DNA of 37,120 bases, taken from assembly GCA_023431405.1 (NCBI GenBank), contig JAEYVZ010000075.1:1-37120 (forward strand), given 5' to 3'. Within the stretch, counting starts at the first letter, position 1. Each line of letters opens with the position of its first letter. The translations under genes were made by a program, and so were the position numbers. Source of the DNA: Actinomycetes bacterium. GTDB lineage: Bacteria; Actinomycetota; Actinomycetes; Actinomycetales; Microbacteriaceae. The notes below the pieces were generated by a model. That model saw only the letters and a list, made by a program, of their open reading frames with translations, was not told where the DNA came from and ran no database searches. Positions 8,653 through 15,988 of this stretch are shown one piece after another.

Positions 8653-8987
8653 TGCTCTTCGACCCCGGTCTGCAACCGGAGCGCACCGAACTCGCGTGGC
8701 GTCGCACCTCTCTCGCGTTCGCTGTCGGTTCGCTGGTGGCGATGCGGGTGCTGCCCGTTGCGCTCGGCAGTGCGTGGTGGGCGCTCATCGGGCTTTTCGG
8801 AGTCGTCGTCGCGATGGGGCTGTGGAACGCCGCCCGACGACGCGCGAGGCGGCTCTCCATGCTTCTCCGGGGAGCCGAGGTGGCGTGGCGGATGCCGGGC
8901 GGAGGGCTGATCGCGGTGCTTTCAGCGAGTACCGTCTTGGCCGGCGGATGCTGCGCGGCCGTCGTGCTCGCGACGGCCTTCCGCTGA
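8652..8987 (+). CDS. DUF202 membrane protein (second of a pair)
   Basis: A 111-residue companion of the preceding gene with the same family signature in shorter form, LQPERTELAWRRTSLAFAVG at residues 7-26, and three predicted membrane helices (about 20-36, 42-58, 88-108). The ATG at 8652 shares its A with the preceding TGA. Two adjacent DUF202 genes of different length are common in actinobacteria, which suggests a heteromeric membrane assembly. This is the last member of the overlapping chain; the following gene is about 100 bases away. Confidence 0.85.
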   Translation: MLFDPGLQPERTELAWRRTSLAFAVGSLVAMRVLPVALGSAWWALIGLFGVVVAMGLWNAARRRARRLSMLLRGAEVAWRMPGGGLIAVLSASTVLAGGCCAAVVLATAFR

Positions 8988-9085
8988 CACGCGTTCTGGC
9001 GTTTCGATGCGACCGCCGCTACGCTCGCCCCACCGATCGCCGTGCTGCGCGGCGGCCGGGTGCGAAGGCGAGCCGAGGGGGACGC

Positions 9086-9598
9086 ATGGACGGTGCCGGT
9101 CGATCTGGAGACTCCTCGGTCTGGCCCGCGCGGGGGCAGCGTGTGAGCGCCGTCGTCACCGTGCTGCTGACGGCGGCGGTGTTCCTCGCCGGCTGCGCGG
9201 CCTCGTGGCAGCCGGCGATGGGGGCGGGGCCGGATCAGCGGGAGGTGGAGGCCGACCTCGTGCTTGATGTCGCATACACGACGCTCTCGGGAGAGACGGT
9301 GCGCTGCACGTACGCGGCATACCTCAATGCGGCGACAGGGCGGACACAGCTGGATGCCGCGCTCTCGGCGCTCCGCGGTCGCGACTGGTCGACGTTCGGC
9401 GATGACGTCAAGCAGTACGCACTCGCGCATCCCTTCACCGAGTCGGGGCCGGAATGGGACAGCGTCGACCCGGCGGCGCGCGAGAAGATCGCATTCGATC
9501 TGGCGGCGGCGGAGATCGTCCGCTCTCGAACGGGCGGTTCGCTCCCGGCCGATTCGGCCGTCTCGGCGACATCCGACTGCACGGGGCGCGTCTCGTAG
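9086..9598 (+). CDS. Lipoprotein, unknown function
   Basis: A 170-residue predicted lipoprotein. VVTVLLTAAVFLAGC gives a hydrophobic core followed by an LAGC lipobox, with lipidation expected on the cysteine. The mature part is a single soluble domain of about 130 residues with two further cysteines (in VRCTYAAYL and in TSDCTG), which could form a disulfide. Start: ATG at 9086 is preceded by GAGGGGGAC and gives a basic N-region; GTG at 9143 would give a minimal signal peptide and cannot be excluded. I do not recognise the domain. A TACGCT -10-like element at 9020-9025 suggests its own promoter. Confidence 0.7.
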   Translation: MDGAGRSGDSSVWPARGQRVSAVVTVLLTAAVFLAGCAASWQPAMGAGPDQREVEADLVLDVAYTTLSGETVRCTYAAYLNAATGRTQLDAALSALRGRDWSTFGDDVKQYALAHPFTESGPEWDSVDPAAREKIAFDLAAAEIVRSRTGGSLPADSAVSATSDCTGRVS

Positions 9599-9629
9599 GC
9601 AGGGGGCGGCGCGTGTCGGCGGGCAGCAG

Positions 9630-9641
9630 TACGGTGCCGGC
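9630..9641 (+). promoter_or_regulatory. Leaderless promoter -10 of the PIN-like gene
   Basis: TACGGT at 9630-9635, six bases, then ATG at 9642, with no Shine-Dalgarno sequence. Confidence 0.45.
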
Positions 9642-10052
9642 ATGAGTGCGACGAGCAAGAGATACGCGATCGACGCGGCGACCGCGCTGCGCATCGTGCG
9701 GGAAGATCCGTCGATCGGCGACCGTCACGCGCTGGTGGGGCCGACCGTGCTCCGCAGCGACGTGCTGGCGGAGATCTACGATGCCGTGCGCCGGGGCGAG
9801 ATCGACGAGGCGACGGCGAAGGCGGAGCTCGACGGTCTCGCCGCGCTGAAGATCAGGCTCCTCGGCGACCGCGTCTCACGGATGACGGCGTTCCGGTTCG
9901 CGCGGCGTCTGGACACCGACCGCATCGGGGCGCTCGAATACCTGGCCGTCGCGTCGCTGCAGGCCGACGTCCTCGTGTGCGCTGATGCACGGCTCACCGA
10001 ACTCGCGCGCGACATCGTTCCGCTCGCGCCGTTCGACGAACTGCGGCGCTGA
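9642..10052 (+). CDS. PIN-like domain protein, no antitoxin partner
   Basis: A 136-residue cytosolic protein. The layout resembles a VapC-type PIN nuclease: RYAIDAATALRIV at the start (first acidic residue), LRSDVLAEIYDAVRRGEID in the middle, and EYLAVASLQADVLVCADARLTELAR near the end (the usual late Glu and CADxxL). PIN proteins cleave RNA with a cluster of acidic residues and Mg2+. The family assignment is moderate only, since the N-terminal strand is AIDA rather than the usual VxDTS. No small antitoxin ORF lies directly upstream, the preceding gene being a lipoprotein, so a classical toxin-antitoxin role is unlikely or the partner is elsewhere. It converges with the HNH gene, with 24 bases between stop codons. 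Confidence 0.65.
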   Translation: MSATSKRYAIDAATALRIVREDPSIGDRHALVGPTVLRSDVLAEIYDAVRRGEIDEATAKAELDGLAALKIRLLGDRVSRMTAFRFARRLDTDRIGALEYLAVASLQADVLVCADARLTELARDIVPLAPFDELRR

Positions 10053-10076
10053 CCCGCACGGAGGGGAGGGGCGTGC

Positions 10077-11174
10077 TCAGCCTTCGCAGCCGACGCCGTC
10101 GCCGTCGCGATCGAGGTGCTTCGCATACCCCGGGTCGCCCTCATACACGGGAGCCGCGCCCGCCGCCCGCGCCGCGGCACAGTTCCTGTAGTACACGTCC
10201 TTGGCCGCGGGCTCTTTCTTCGTAGGGTCTGGTTTCTTCGTCGGGTCTGGCGTCGGTGCGGGGGTCGGCTCCGCGGCCTGCGCCATCGCGGCCGGGGCGA
10301 GGTCGGAAGGGAGGAGCTTCTCGTCGGGGCAGGCCGACAGCACCCGTGCGATCGCGTCGAACTCCGCCTTCGTCACCCACAGCTCGTACGCCGCCTTCAC
10401 CGCGACCTGCCGGGCGACGTACGCGCAGCGGAACGCCTTGTTGCTCGGCAGCCAGGTGGCGGCGTCGCCATCGCCCTTCTGAGCGTTCGCCGAGCCGTCG
10501 ACCGCGAGCAGATTGAGCGGATCGTTCGCGAAGACCTCCCGCTGGTGAGCGGTGAGCCTCTGCGCACCTTTCTGCCAGGCGTCCGACATCGCCACCACGT
10601 GATCGATCTGAACGAGGGCCGACGTGTCCTGCCCCCGCTCGAACCGTATGCGTCCGCCGGTGAACGGGTCGTCGAGGATGCCGCCGGTCACCGTGCAACG
10701 GCCCTCCTTCTCCACAGCGGTGAGGTCTCGGGCCAGGATGTCGTCGCGCGTCCCGCAGCCGTTGCGGTCGACGTCTTTCCACCGCTGCCCGAACTGGTCG
10801 CGGTCGTACCCGGTCTTCGGGGCGCGTCCCTTGATCTCCAGCTCGGCAAGCGCGGCGAGCGCCGTGCCGCTGGCCGCCTTCTCCGGCGCGACGGTGTGCG
10901 TCGGCGCCGGCGCGACGGTGTGCGTCGGCGTCGGCGCCGGCGTCGAGATGGCAGGCGGCGACGGCTGGGGGGAGCGGGTGTCGGACGGCGCGGCGGCTGT
11001 CGTCGGTGTCGCGTCGTCGCCCACCGCAGGGGCGTCCGCGCCCGGAACGAGGGGACGCAGGATGAGCAGCAGCACGATGGATGCCAGTGCGCCGACGATC
11101 CACCAGGCGGTGTGGCGGGAGCGTCGGCGAGCGGCGGGACGCGGCGTCGCAGTGCGTGGGGTGCCGGCGGTCAC
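10077..11174 (-). CDS. Membrane-anchored HNH (DUF1524) protein with Excalibur domain
   Basis: A 365-residue protein with one membrane anchor. After a basic N-terminus comes TAWWIVGALASIVLLLILRP (about residues 22-41), then a Pro/Thr-rich linker with a perfect 24-bp tandem duplication, then a DUF1524/HNH nuclease domain. Visible motifs are QIDHVVAMSDAW, NDPLNLLAVDGSANAQKGD and WLPSNKAFRCAYVARQ, giving the His-Asn pair and Lys of the ββα-metal fold. A PDPTKK-type linker follows, then a C-terminal Excalibur domain with YYRNCAAARAAG and DRDGDGVGCEG, a calcium-binding DxDxDGxxCE loop. Such proteins are extracytoplasmic nucleases in actinobacteria. The GTG at 11174 is chosen because the proposed transcript start lies downstream of the alternative ATG at 11276; it overlaps the stop of a possible 15-codon leader ORF. 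Confidence 0.8.
   Translation of the reverse strand: MTAGTPRTATPRPAARRRSRHTAWWIVGALASIVLLLILRPLVPGADAPAVGDDATPTTAAAPSDTRSPQPSPPAISTPAPTPTHTVAPAPTHTVAPEKAASGTALAALAELEIKGRAPKTGYDRDQFGQRWKDVDRNGCGTRDDILARDLTAVEKEGRCTVTGGILDDPFTGGRIRFERGQDTSALVQIDHVVAMSDAWQKGAQRLTAHQREVFANDPLNLLAVDGSANAQKGDGDAATWLPSNKAFRCAYVARQVAVKAAYELWVTKAEFDAIARVLSACPDEKLLPSDLAPAAMAQAAEPTPAPTPDPTKKPDPTKKEPAAKDVYYRNCAAARAAGAAPVYEGDPGYAKHLDRDGDGVGCEG
10883..10930. repeat. 24-bp perfect tandem duplication in linker
   Basis: A 24-base unit is repeated exactly twice, at 10883-10906 and 10907-10930. On the minus strand it encodes the duplicated PTHTVAP octapeptide period in the linker of the HNH/Excalibur protein. Eight codons per unit keep the frame. 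Confidence 0.85.
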
Positions 11175-11218
11175 TCGTGGGTGGCCTCTCGGCGCGCCAT
11201 CGTGTGTGTGACCTGCAT
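11171..11218 (-). CDS. Possible 15-codon leader ORF ahead of the HNH gene
   Basis: On the minus strand ATG at 11218 is preceded by GGGGAGAG at good spacing, a stronger Shine-Dalgarno than the HNH gene itself has. The ORF encodes MQVTHTMARREATHE and its TGA overlaps the HNH GTG start by three bases. A -10-like TAGGCT at 11269-11264 would start a transcript just upstream. The arrangement fits translational coupling; its coding status is uncertain because of its size. Confidence 0.35.
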   Translation of the reverse strand: MQVTHTMARREATHE

Positions 11219-11383
11219 GTCTCTCCCCAGAGATGGTGGCTCCGACCGGGAGCCCTCTCCCGGAGCCTATGTCCATTCCGGGGAATGGAACCGTCAGATG
11301 CGGGGGTGTCGATCGATGCGCGCCTGGACGCCTCGTCGGCAGACGCCCTGCGCACGTCCCGTGTGACGGGGGAGACTGGAGGG

Positions 11384-12637
11384 ATGGACCTCGGGGCGAC
11401 CAGACGGATCCGGCGGGCGGTGGCCTTCGCGATCGTGGGTGCCGTGCTCGCCTCCGCCTGCGCCTGTGCACCCGAGTCGGCGCAGCCGACCGTGGCGCCC
11501 TCGGCATCCGTGTCGTCCGTCACGACGCCGCCAGCCCCCGCGACGACGGCGCCGAGCCCCACCCCGGCGCCGACCCTCGTGCCGCGCCCGACGCCGACGG
11601 CGCTGCCGGATCCGCTGGCGGGCATGAGCCGCCGCGAGCGCGTGGCCCAGCTGTTCATGGTCGGGACGGATGCCGAGTCTGCCGACCGCGTGACCCTCGC
11701 GGCGGTGTCCGACCGGCGGATCGGAGGCATCTTCCTGCGCGGACGGTCGCATGCGGGAACGAAGCCGACGTCGGCGGTGGTCTCACGGTTCACGAAGCGG
11801 CTCCCGGCCGACAGCCCGCCGCTGTGGGTCGCGACCGACCAGGAGGGCGGCCAGGTGCAGGTGCTGTCGGGTCGCGGATTCGACGACATCCCCTCAGCGC
11901 TGGCGCAGTCGAAGAGCGGATGCCGCGGGCTTCGCGCCGACGCGGCACGATGGGGACGGCAGCTGTGGCGTGCGGGGGTGACGATGAACCTGGCGCCGGT
12001 CGCCGATGTCGTCGCCGATGCGCGGGAGGCGGCGCGGAACCCTCCGATCGGCCGGCTCGATCGGCAGTACGGCTACGGCGGCGAGTCGGTCATCCGGTGT
12101 GCCGGGGCGGTCGCTTCGGGTTTTCGCAGCGCCGGCATCCTTCCGACGTTCAAGCACTTCCCGGGGCTCGGCCGGGTGACCGCGAACACCGACTATTCCG
12201 CCGACGTCGTCGACGCCCGGGTGTCGCGGAGGTCGACGGACGTCACGGTGTACCGTCGACTGCTCGACGAGGGCCCGGCGGTGGTGATGATGTCGTCGGC
12301 GGTGTATCGCAAGATCGACCGGCGCGCCCCGGCGGTGTTCTCGAAGCGCGTCGTGACGGGGCTCCTCCGGGGCGACCTCGGTTTCGACGGGGTCGTGATG
12401 AGCGACGACCTGTCGGCCACGGCGGCGGTCGCACGGTGGGCTCCGGGCGACCGCGCGGTGCGTGCCGTCGAGGCGGGTGTCGACCTGATCCTCGTCTCGG
12501 CCGACGCGAGTGTGTTCCCGGAGATGTACGCGGCGGTGCTGCGCGCGGCGCGGGCCGACCCTGCCTTCGCTGCGCAGGTGGATGCTGCTGCACGACGCAT
12601 CGTGGAGCTCAAGTCGGCGTTTCCGGCGGGGCGCTGA
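11384..12637 (+). CDS. GH3 beta-N-acetylhexosaminidase-type lipoprotein
   Basis: A 417-residue glycoside hydrolase family 3 protein. Residues 1-26 are a lipoprotein signal ending LASACAC, followed by a Pro/Thr-rich tether to about residue 80. The catalytic domain shows MSRRERVAQLFMVG, WVATDQEGGQVQ, NLAPVADV, KHFPGLGRVTANTDYSADVV (substrate-binding loop of NagZ-like enzymes) and GFDGVVMSDDLSA, whose first Asp is the nucleophile. NagZ-like members remove N-acetylglucosamine from peptidoglycan or chitin fragments; the lipid anchor places this one outside the membrane. The ATG at 11384 has GGAGGG immediately upstream at very short spacing. The gene is divergent from the HNH/Excalibur gene. Confidence 0.9.
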   Translation: MDLGATRRIRRAVAFAIVGAVLASACACAPESAQPTVAPSASVSSVTTPPAPATTAPSPTPAPTLVPRPTPTALPDPLAGMSRRERVAQLFMVGTDAESADRVTLAAVSDRRIGGIFLRGRSHAGTKPTSAVVSRFTKRLPADSPPLWVATDQEGGQVQVLSGRGFDDIPSALAQSKSGCRGLRADAARWGRQLWRAGVTMNLAPVADVVADAREAARNPPIGRLDRQYGYGGESVIRCAGAVASGFRSAGILPTFKHFPGLGRVTANTDYSADVVDARVSRRSTDVTVYRRLLDEGPAVVMMSSAVYRKIDRRAPAVFSKRVVTGLLRGDLGFDGVVMSDDLSATAAVARWAPGDRAVRAVEAGVDLILVSADASVFPEMYAAVLRAARADPAFAAQVDAAARRIVELKSAFPAGR

Positions 12638-12766
12638 ATCGGCGCGAGTCGGGAAGTGCGCGGTGACCGAACGCTCGTTTTCAGACGCCTCCGACTATCG
12701 GTGACGATCGACCGACTTCCGGAACATCACCTCACCGGGACGGCGACCGCGTGCATCATGGACGGG

Positions 12767-13603
12767 TTACGTCATGAGGGAAGCGAGCTTCTCGGTGAGC
12801 TTCGTGCGCAGTTCGGTTCTTGCCTGCGTGCCGACACCGTAGTGAAGGTAACGGACGCTCCGAAGATCGAAAGGCACGTCGGAGGGGTTCTGCGTGATGA
12901 GGATCGTGGGGCGGGGAAGAGCGTGAGCGAGTCCGGTCTCGTAGAAGACGTTGGGATTCCTGCCCGTCAGATCGGCGATGACGACCCGGGCGCGCCAGAG
13001 CAGCGATCTCACATCGTCCATGATCTCCGGGTGGTCCCAGATGTCTTTTGCGCGCACCGCTCGCAACCCGAGAGCACTCGTCGCGGCTTGCAGCGTTTCG
13101 AAGACGACGTCGAATTGAGGATCGTACGGAGTCATCACAGCGACGAGGTCGTGCTCCTGCGGCGCATCCACCATGAAGCGAGCGGCGGAATCGACCGCGG
13201 AGGCTGCTCCGCGGTCGCCGTTCGCGTCGAGCTCGTAGGCGAGGAGCGTCTCGAAGAGGTCGACGTCTTTTACTGCCCAGTGCGTACGGCGGAACTCCCA
13301 GTGGCTGATCCGCAGCTGGGGAGCGAGCGCCTCGATGGTGTCGAGAGGCAGTGGGAGGAATCGATTGTCTCTGACGAACTTGAAGCGTACTTCTCGGCTA
13401 TGCCTTTTCACGGCCACCGCGACGCCGATATGTGCAACCTGTTCATGTCGCTCGTCGCCGATCTCGGGCATCGCGAGAACGGGGAGCGACTGGAGCTCGC
13501 TGATATTCGCAGCGAATCGCTCCCGCAAGGCATCGTCGGTGAATTCGAACAATCGATCGCCCAGGATGGCACCCTCGCTCACGCCCACGTGCAAGCTGTA
13601 CAT
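12767..13603 (-). CDS. Orphan protein with C-terminal NDT/TIR-like domain
   Basis: A 278-residue cytosolic protein. Residues 152-256 form a flavodoxin-like nucleoside 2-deoxyribosyltransferase/TIR-like domain: HDLVAVMTPYDPQFDVVF, then DIWDHPEIMDDVRSLLWRARVVIADLTGRNPNVFYETGLAHAL with Asp211 and Glu222 in the usual catalytic region, then PTILITQNPSDVPFDLR. Relatives bind or cleave nucleotides such as nucleosides or NAD. Residues 1-125 form a separate module (EVRFKFVRDNRF, HWEFRRTHWAVKDVDLFETLL) that I do not recognise. Codon use is clearly less GC-rich than neighbours (many TTG, AAA, AAT, AGA, GAT), which suggests horizontal transfer. It stands alone, converging on the GH3 gene. An opposite-strand ORF of similar size is its shadow. 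Start at ATG 13603 with AGAGGGA upstream. Confidence 0.75.
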   Translation of the reverse strand: MYSLHVGVSEGAILGDRLFEFTDDALRERFAANISELQSLPVLAMPEIGDERHEQVAHIGVAVAVKRHSREVRFKFVRDNRFLPLPLDTIEALAPQLRISHWEFRRTHWAVKDVDLFETLLAYELDANGDRGAASAVDSAARFMVDAPQEHDLVAVMTPYDPQFDVVFETLQAATSALGLRAVRAKDIWDHPEIMDDVRSLLWRARVVIADLTGRNPNVFYETGLAHALPRPTILITQNPSDVPFDLRSVRYLHYGVGTQARTELRTKLTEKLASLMT

Positions 13604-13723
13604 ATTGGTCGTCCCTCTCGTCAGGCCCGACAGAAACCGTAGATGGTCGTGCGGCTGATTCAGGGGGCCTTCCCGCGAAGTTCAGTGCGCATGCGGGGAA
13701 GAAGCCGGGATCCCGGACGCGGG

Positions 13724-14089
13724 TCAGCCGACGACCGGAAGGCCGGTGGCCTCCGCGGCGCGTTCGAGAGAGCCGAGATCGGTGACGCCGGTGAAGCCGG
13801 CATCCGTCAGCATCTTCGCCGCCTGGGCCGACCGGTTGCCCGAGCGGCAGTACACGACGTACTCGGCATCCGGGTCGAGGGTCGGGAGGGCGGCGGCCAG
13901 CTCTCCACCGGTGACGTCGAGAGACACGGCGCCCTCGAGGTGCCCTTGGGAGAATTCCTGCGGCGTCCGCACGTCGATGATCGTCGTGTCGGACGTCACG
14001 GCGTAGCTGTCGGTGGCGGCGCCGGCGCAGCCGGCGAGCGTGACGGCCAGTGCGGCGACGCCCAGCAGTGTCGGGATGAGGCGGGTCAT
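13724..14089 (-). CDS. Rhodanese-domain lipoprotein
   Basis: A 121-residue exported single-domain rhodanese. Residues 1-21 are a lipoprotein signal with lipobox LAGC (Cys21). The rhodanese domain shows TIIDVRTPQEFSQGHLEGAVSLD and the active-site loop YCRSGNRS with Cys81, which carries a persulfide during sulfur transfer. The ATG at 14089 follows AAAGGA. It lies 11 bases after the stop of the MBL/rhodanese gene on the same strand, so it is the last gene of the CstR-type sulfur operon and would place a sulfurtransferase on the outer face of the membrane. Confidence 0.93.
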   Translation of the reverse strand: MTRLIPTLLGVAALAVTLAGCAGAATDSYAVTSDTTIIDVRTPQEFSQGHLEGAVSLDVTGGELAAALPTLDPDAEYVVYCRSGNRSAQAAKMLTDAGFTGVTDLGSLERAAEATGLPVVG

Positions 14090-14100
14090 GAGGTGTCCTT

Positions 14101-15534
14101 TCAGGCGGCCGTGGCCGGGGAGGGAGAGGTGACCGGGGTGTTGCCGGGAACGGCAGTCCACCCCGCGTAGGAGCCGTCGAGCTCGACGATGTCGAAGCCG
14201 GCGCGGCGGAGGGCGCTCGCGACGACGCTGTTGCGCACACCGCTCTGGCAGTACGTGACGATGGTCTCGCCTCGCGGGAGGTGGTCAAGATGCCACAGGG
14301 CGCGTCCGCCGCTCAGCTGCACCGCCCCGGGGAGGTGGCCGGCGGCGTACTCGGTCTTGTTGCGCACGTCGAGCAGCAGCGCGTGCTCCGTGCGGTCGAG
14401 GTCACGCGGGTCGACTACGGCGGGCGCGGCGAGGTCGAGCCCTTCGAGCGAGGTGATGAAGCCGCCGACCGCGTCGATTCCCACTCGGAGGAGGTGATCG
14501 CGCAGGTCCTCGGCATCCGCCTCGTCGGCGGCGAGCACCACGAGCGGACGGGACTCCCGCTCGGGGTCGTAGACCCACGATCCGTAGCTCGCGGCTTTCG
14601 CGGCACCCGGGATGTTCAGGGCTCCCGGCACCGTGCCGGTGTGCACGTCGCGGTGCGCACGCGTGTCGACGAAGATCGCCTCGTCGGCCACCAGGGCAGC
14701 AGACAGTCGCTCCGGAGCGAACTCGACGAGTTCCGGGAGCTCGCCGATGACGGCGGGGCCGAGCCTGTTCTCCTTCTTCATGCGCGCGAAGTAGGCGTGC
14801 GCGTCGGGCTGACCGCTCAGCAGCTCGGTGACGAAGCCCTCTTCGTCACCCGCGCGCAGATAGCCGCTCCACCAGGCGAACGCGCGCTCGTAGCCGACCG
14901 TCGTCGTGGGGATCGCGCCGAGCGCCTTGCCGCACGCGCTGCCCGAGCCGTGCGCCGGAAGCACCTGCACGTAGTCGGGAAGGGTGAGGAAGTGCTCGCG
15001 CAGGCTTCGGAACAGGTCACGCGCCCCGGCGAAGCGGGTGTCGATGCCGCCCGCAGCCTCATCGAGGAGGTCGGGCCTTCCGAGGTCGCCCACGAACACG
15101 AAGTCTCCGCTGAGCAGGAACCCCGGTTCGGCCGCCTGTGCGCCGTCCGTCACGAGGAAGGAGAGGTGCTCCGGGGTGTGTCCCGGGGTGTGCACCGCCT
15201 CCACCACGATGTTCCCGATGGTGATGCGATGCCCGTGGGTCATCCGCACGGCGTCGGCGAAGCCGTCGCCGTAGGTCCAGTCGGGACCGCCCTCGTCGGA
15301 GACGAACATCGTGGCGCCGGTGCGGGCGGCGAGCTCCCGCGTTCCGGAGAGGTAGTCGGCGTGGATGTGGGTCTCGGTCACCGAGGTGATGGTCATCCCG
15401 TTCTTCGCGGCGAGGTCGAGGTAGACCTGGATGTCGCGACGGGGATCGACCACGATCGCCTCGCCCGTGGCCTGGCATCCGATGAGGTAGCTCGCCTGCG
15501 CGAGGTCTTCGTCATAGATCCGTTCCAGCAGCAT
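14101..15534 (-). CDS. MBL-fold persulfide dioxygenase with two rhodanese domains
   Basis: A 477-residue fusion. Residues 1-245 are a metallo-beta-lactamase-fold domain of the ETHE1/persulfide dioxygenase type, with THIHADY (His56, His58, Asp60), VHTPGHTPEH and LLSGDFVFVGDLGRPDL. A first rhodanese-like domain at about 275-350 (IFVDTRAHRDVHTGTVPGALNI) has no catalytic cysteine. The second at about 385-465 has LLDVRNKTEYAAGHLPGAV and TYCQSGVRN with Cys429. This order matches the CstB-like multidomain enzymes that oxidise low-molecular-weight persulfides to thiosulfate. It begins three bases after the stop of the 39-residue Cys-rich gene and is followed by the rhodanese lipoprotein, in a locus controlled by the CsoR-family gene at 15989. 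Confidence 0.92.
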   Translation of the reverse strand: MLLERIYDEDLAQASYLIGCQATGEAIVVDPRRDIQVYLDLAAKNGMTITSVTETHIHADYLSGTRELAARTGATMFVSDEGGPDWTYGDGFADAVRMTHGHRITIGNIVVEAVHTPGHTPEHLSFLVTDGAQAAEPGFLLSGDFVFVGDLGRPDLLDEAAGGIDTRFAGARDLFRSLREHFLTLPDYVQVLPAHGSGSACGKALGAIPTTTVGYERAFAWWSGYLRAGDEEGFVTELLSGQPDAHAYFARMKKENRLGPAVIGELPELVEFAPERLSAALVADEAIFVDTRAHRDVHTGTVPGALNIPGAAKAASYGSWVYDPERESRPLVVLAADEADAEDLRDHLLRVGIDAVGGFITSLEGLDLAAPAVVDPRDLDRTEHALLLDVRNKTEYAAGHLPGAVQLSGGRALWHLDHLPRGETIVTYCQSGVRNSVVASALRRAGFDIVELDGSYAGWTAVPGNTPVTSPSPATAA

Positions 15535-15537
15535 CGG

Positions 15538-15657
15538 TCACACCTCGCAGGTGCAGCGTTCGTCGGCGGGCACTCCGGCCAGCGCCTGCTCGATGTGCTG
15601 GCCGCAGCCCGACCACGTCGCCTTCCCGCAGAGGGGACAGTTCACGCGTGCGCACAT
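15538..15657 (-). CDS. 39-residue Cys-rich mini-protein
   Basis: A very small gene, ATG at 15657, TGA at 15540-15538. The product begins MCARVNCPLCGKATWSGCGQH and ends RCTCEV, with six cysteines and one His in CxxC, GCGQH and CxC contexts, so metal (zinc) or persulfide chemistry is likely. It shares the core CPxCGKxTWxGCGQH with the 61-residue protein at 15718, so the two are paralogues. It sits three bases upstream of the MBL/rhodanese gene. Similar unnamed mini-proteins are widespread in actinobacteria; no function is assigned. Confidence 0.8.
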   Translation of the reverse strand: MCARVNCPLCGKATWSGCGQHIEQALAGVPADERCTCEV

Positions 15658-15717
15658 GTCTTTCTCCTTCGTTTCTTGTTCAGGGGGCCGGGCGGCGGAT
15701 GCCGTGGCCGGTGGGAT

Positions 15718-15903
15718 TCAGCGCCCGAAGAGGCGGGCGAACAGGCTCGGCCGCTCGGCGCGGGCCGCGGCGACCTCGGCGGCGGTGTGGGTGCCGCCGC
15801 ACCAGTCGGAGCGGGGCACGGAGGCCTTGACGGCGGCGACGTGCTGGCCGCAGCCGGCCCACGTCGTCTTGCCGCAGGTGCGGCAGGTGGCTGGTCGGCA
15901 CAT
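15718..15903 (-). CDS. 61-residue Cys-rich mini-protein, paralogue of the previous
   Basis: Starts at ATG 15903 after GAGAGGAAG. It begins MCRPATCRTCGKTTWAGCGQHV, followed by a DWCGGTHT segment and a basic/hydrophobic tail ending SLFARLFGR. Five cysteines and two histidines suggest a small zinc-binding fold. A longer in-frame start six codons upstream has no ribosome site. It is the first gene of the minus-strand operon, reading away from the two palindromic operators at 15923-15961, so it is likely induced by the signal sensed by the divergent CsoR-family repressor. About 60 bases separate it from the second mini-protein. Confidence 0.8.
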   Translation of the reverse strand: MCRPATCRTCGKTTWAGCGQHVAAVKASVPRSDWCGGTHTAAEVAAARAERPSLFARLFGR

Positions 15904-15922
15904 GGTGTTGCTTCCTCTCAAA

Positions 15923-15961
15923 ATACTCCGGGGGGTATCGCTAATATACCCCCTAGGGTAT
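15923..15961. promoter_or_regulatory. Two CsoR/CstR-type operators between divergent genes
   Basis: Site 1 at 15923-15938 is ATACTCCGGGGGGTAT and site 2 at 15946-15961 is ATACCCCCTAGGGTAT. Both are ATAC/GTAT inverted repeats around a GC-rich centre, 23 bases apart, as expected for tetrameric CsoR-family repressors. TAATAT (15942-15947) and its complement TATATT between them can act as -10 elements in both directions, so one repressor would shut both promoters. Confidence 0.75.
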
Positions 15962-15988
15962 TGTTGACGTCAAATCGAGGAGGACCAC

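Noticed and set aside
9642..11174. PIN-like gene and HNH nuclease as a possible defence island
   Set aside because: They are convergent, with separate promoters; the HNH protein is membrane-anchored with an Excalibur domain, so they look unrelated.
12656..13642. Long plus-strand ORF of 328 codons opposite the NDT/TIR-like gene
   Set aside because: Its product has no recognisable domain, while the minus strand encodes clear NDT/TIR-like motifs and a ribosome site.
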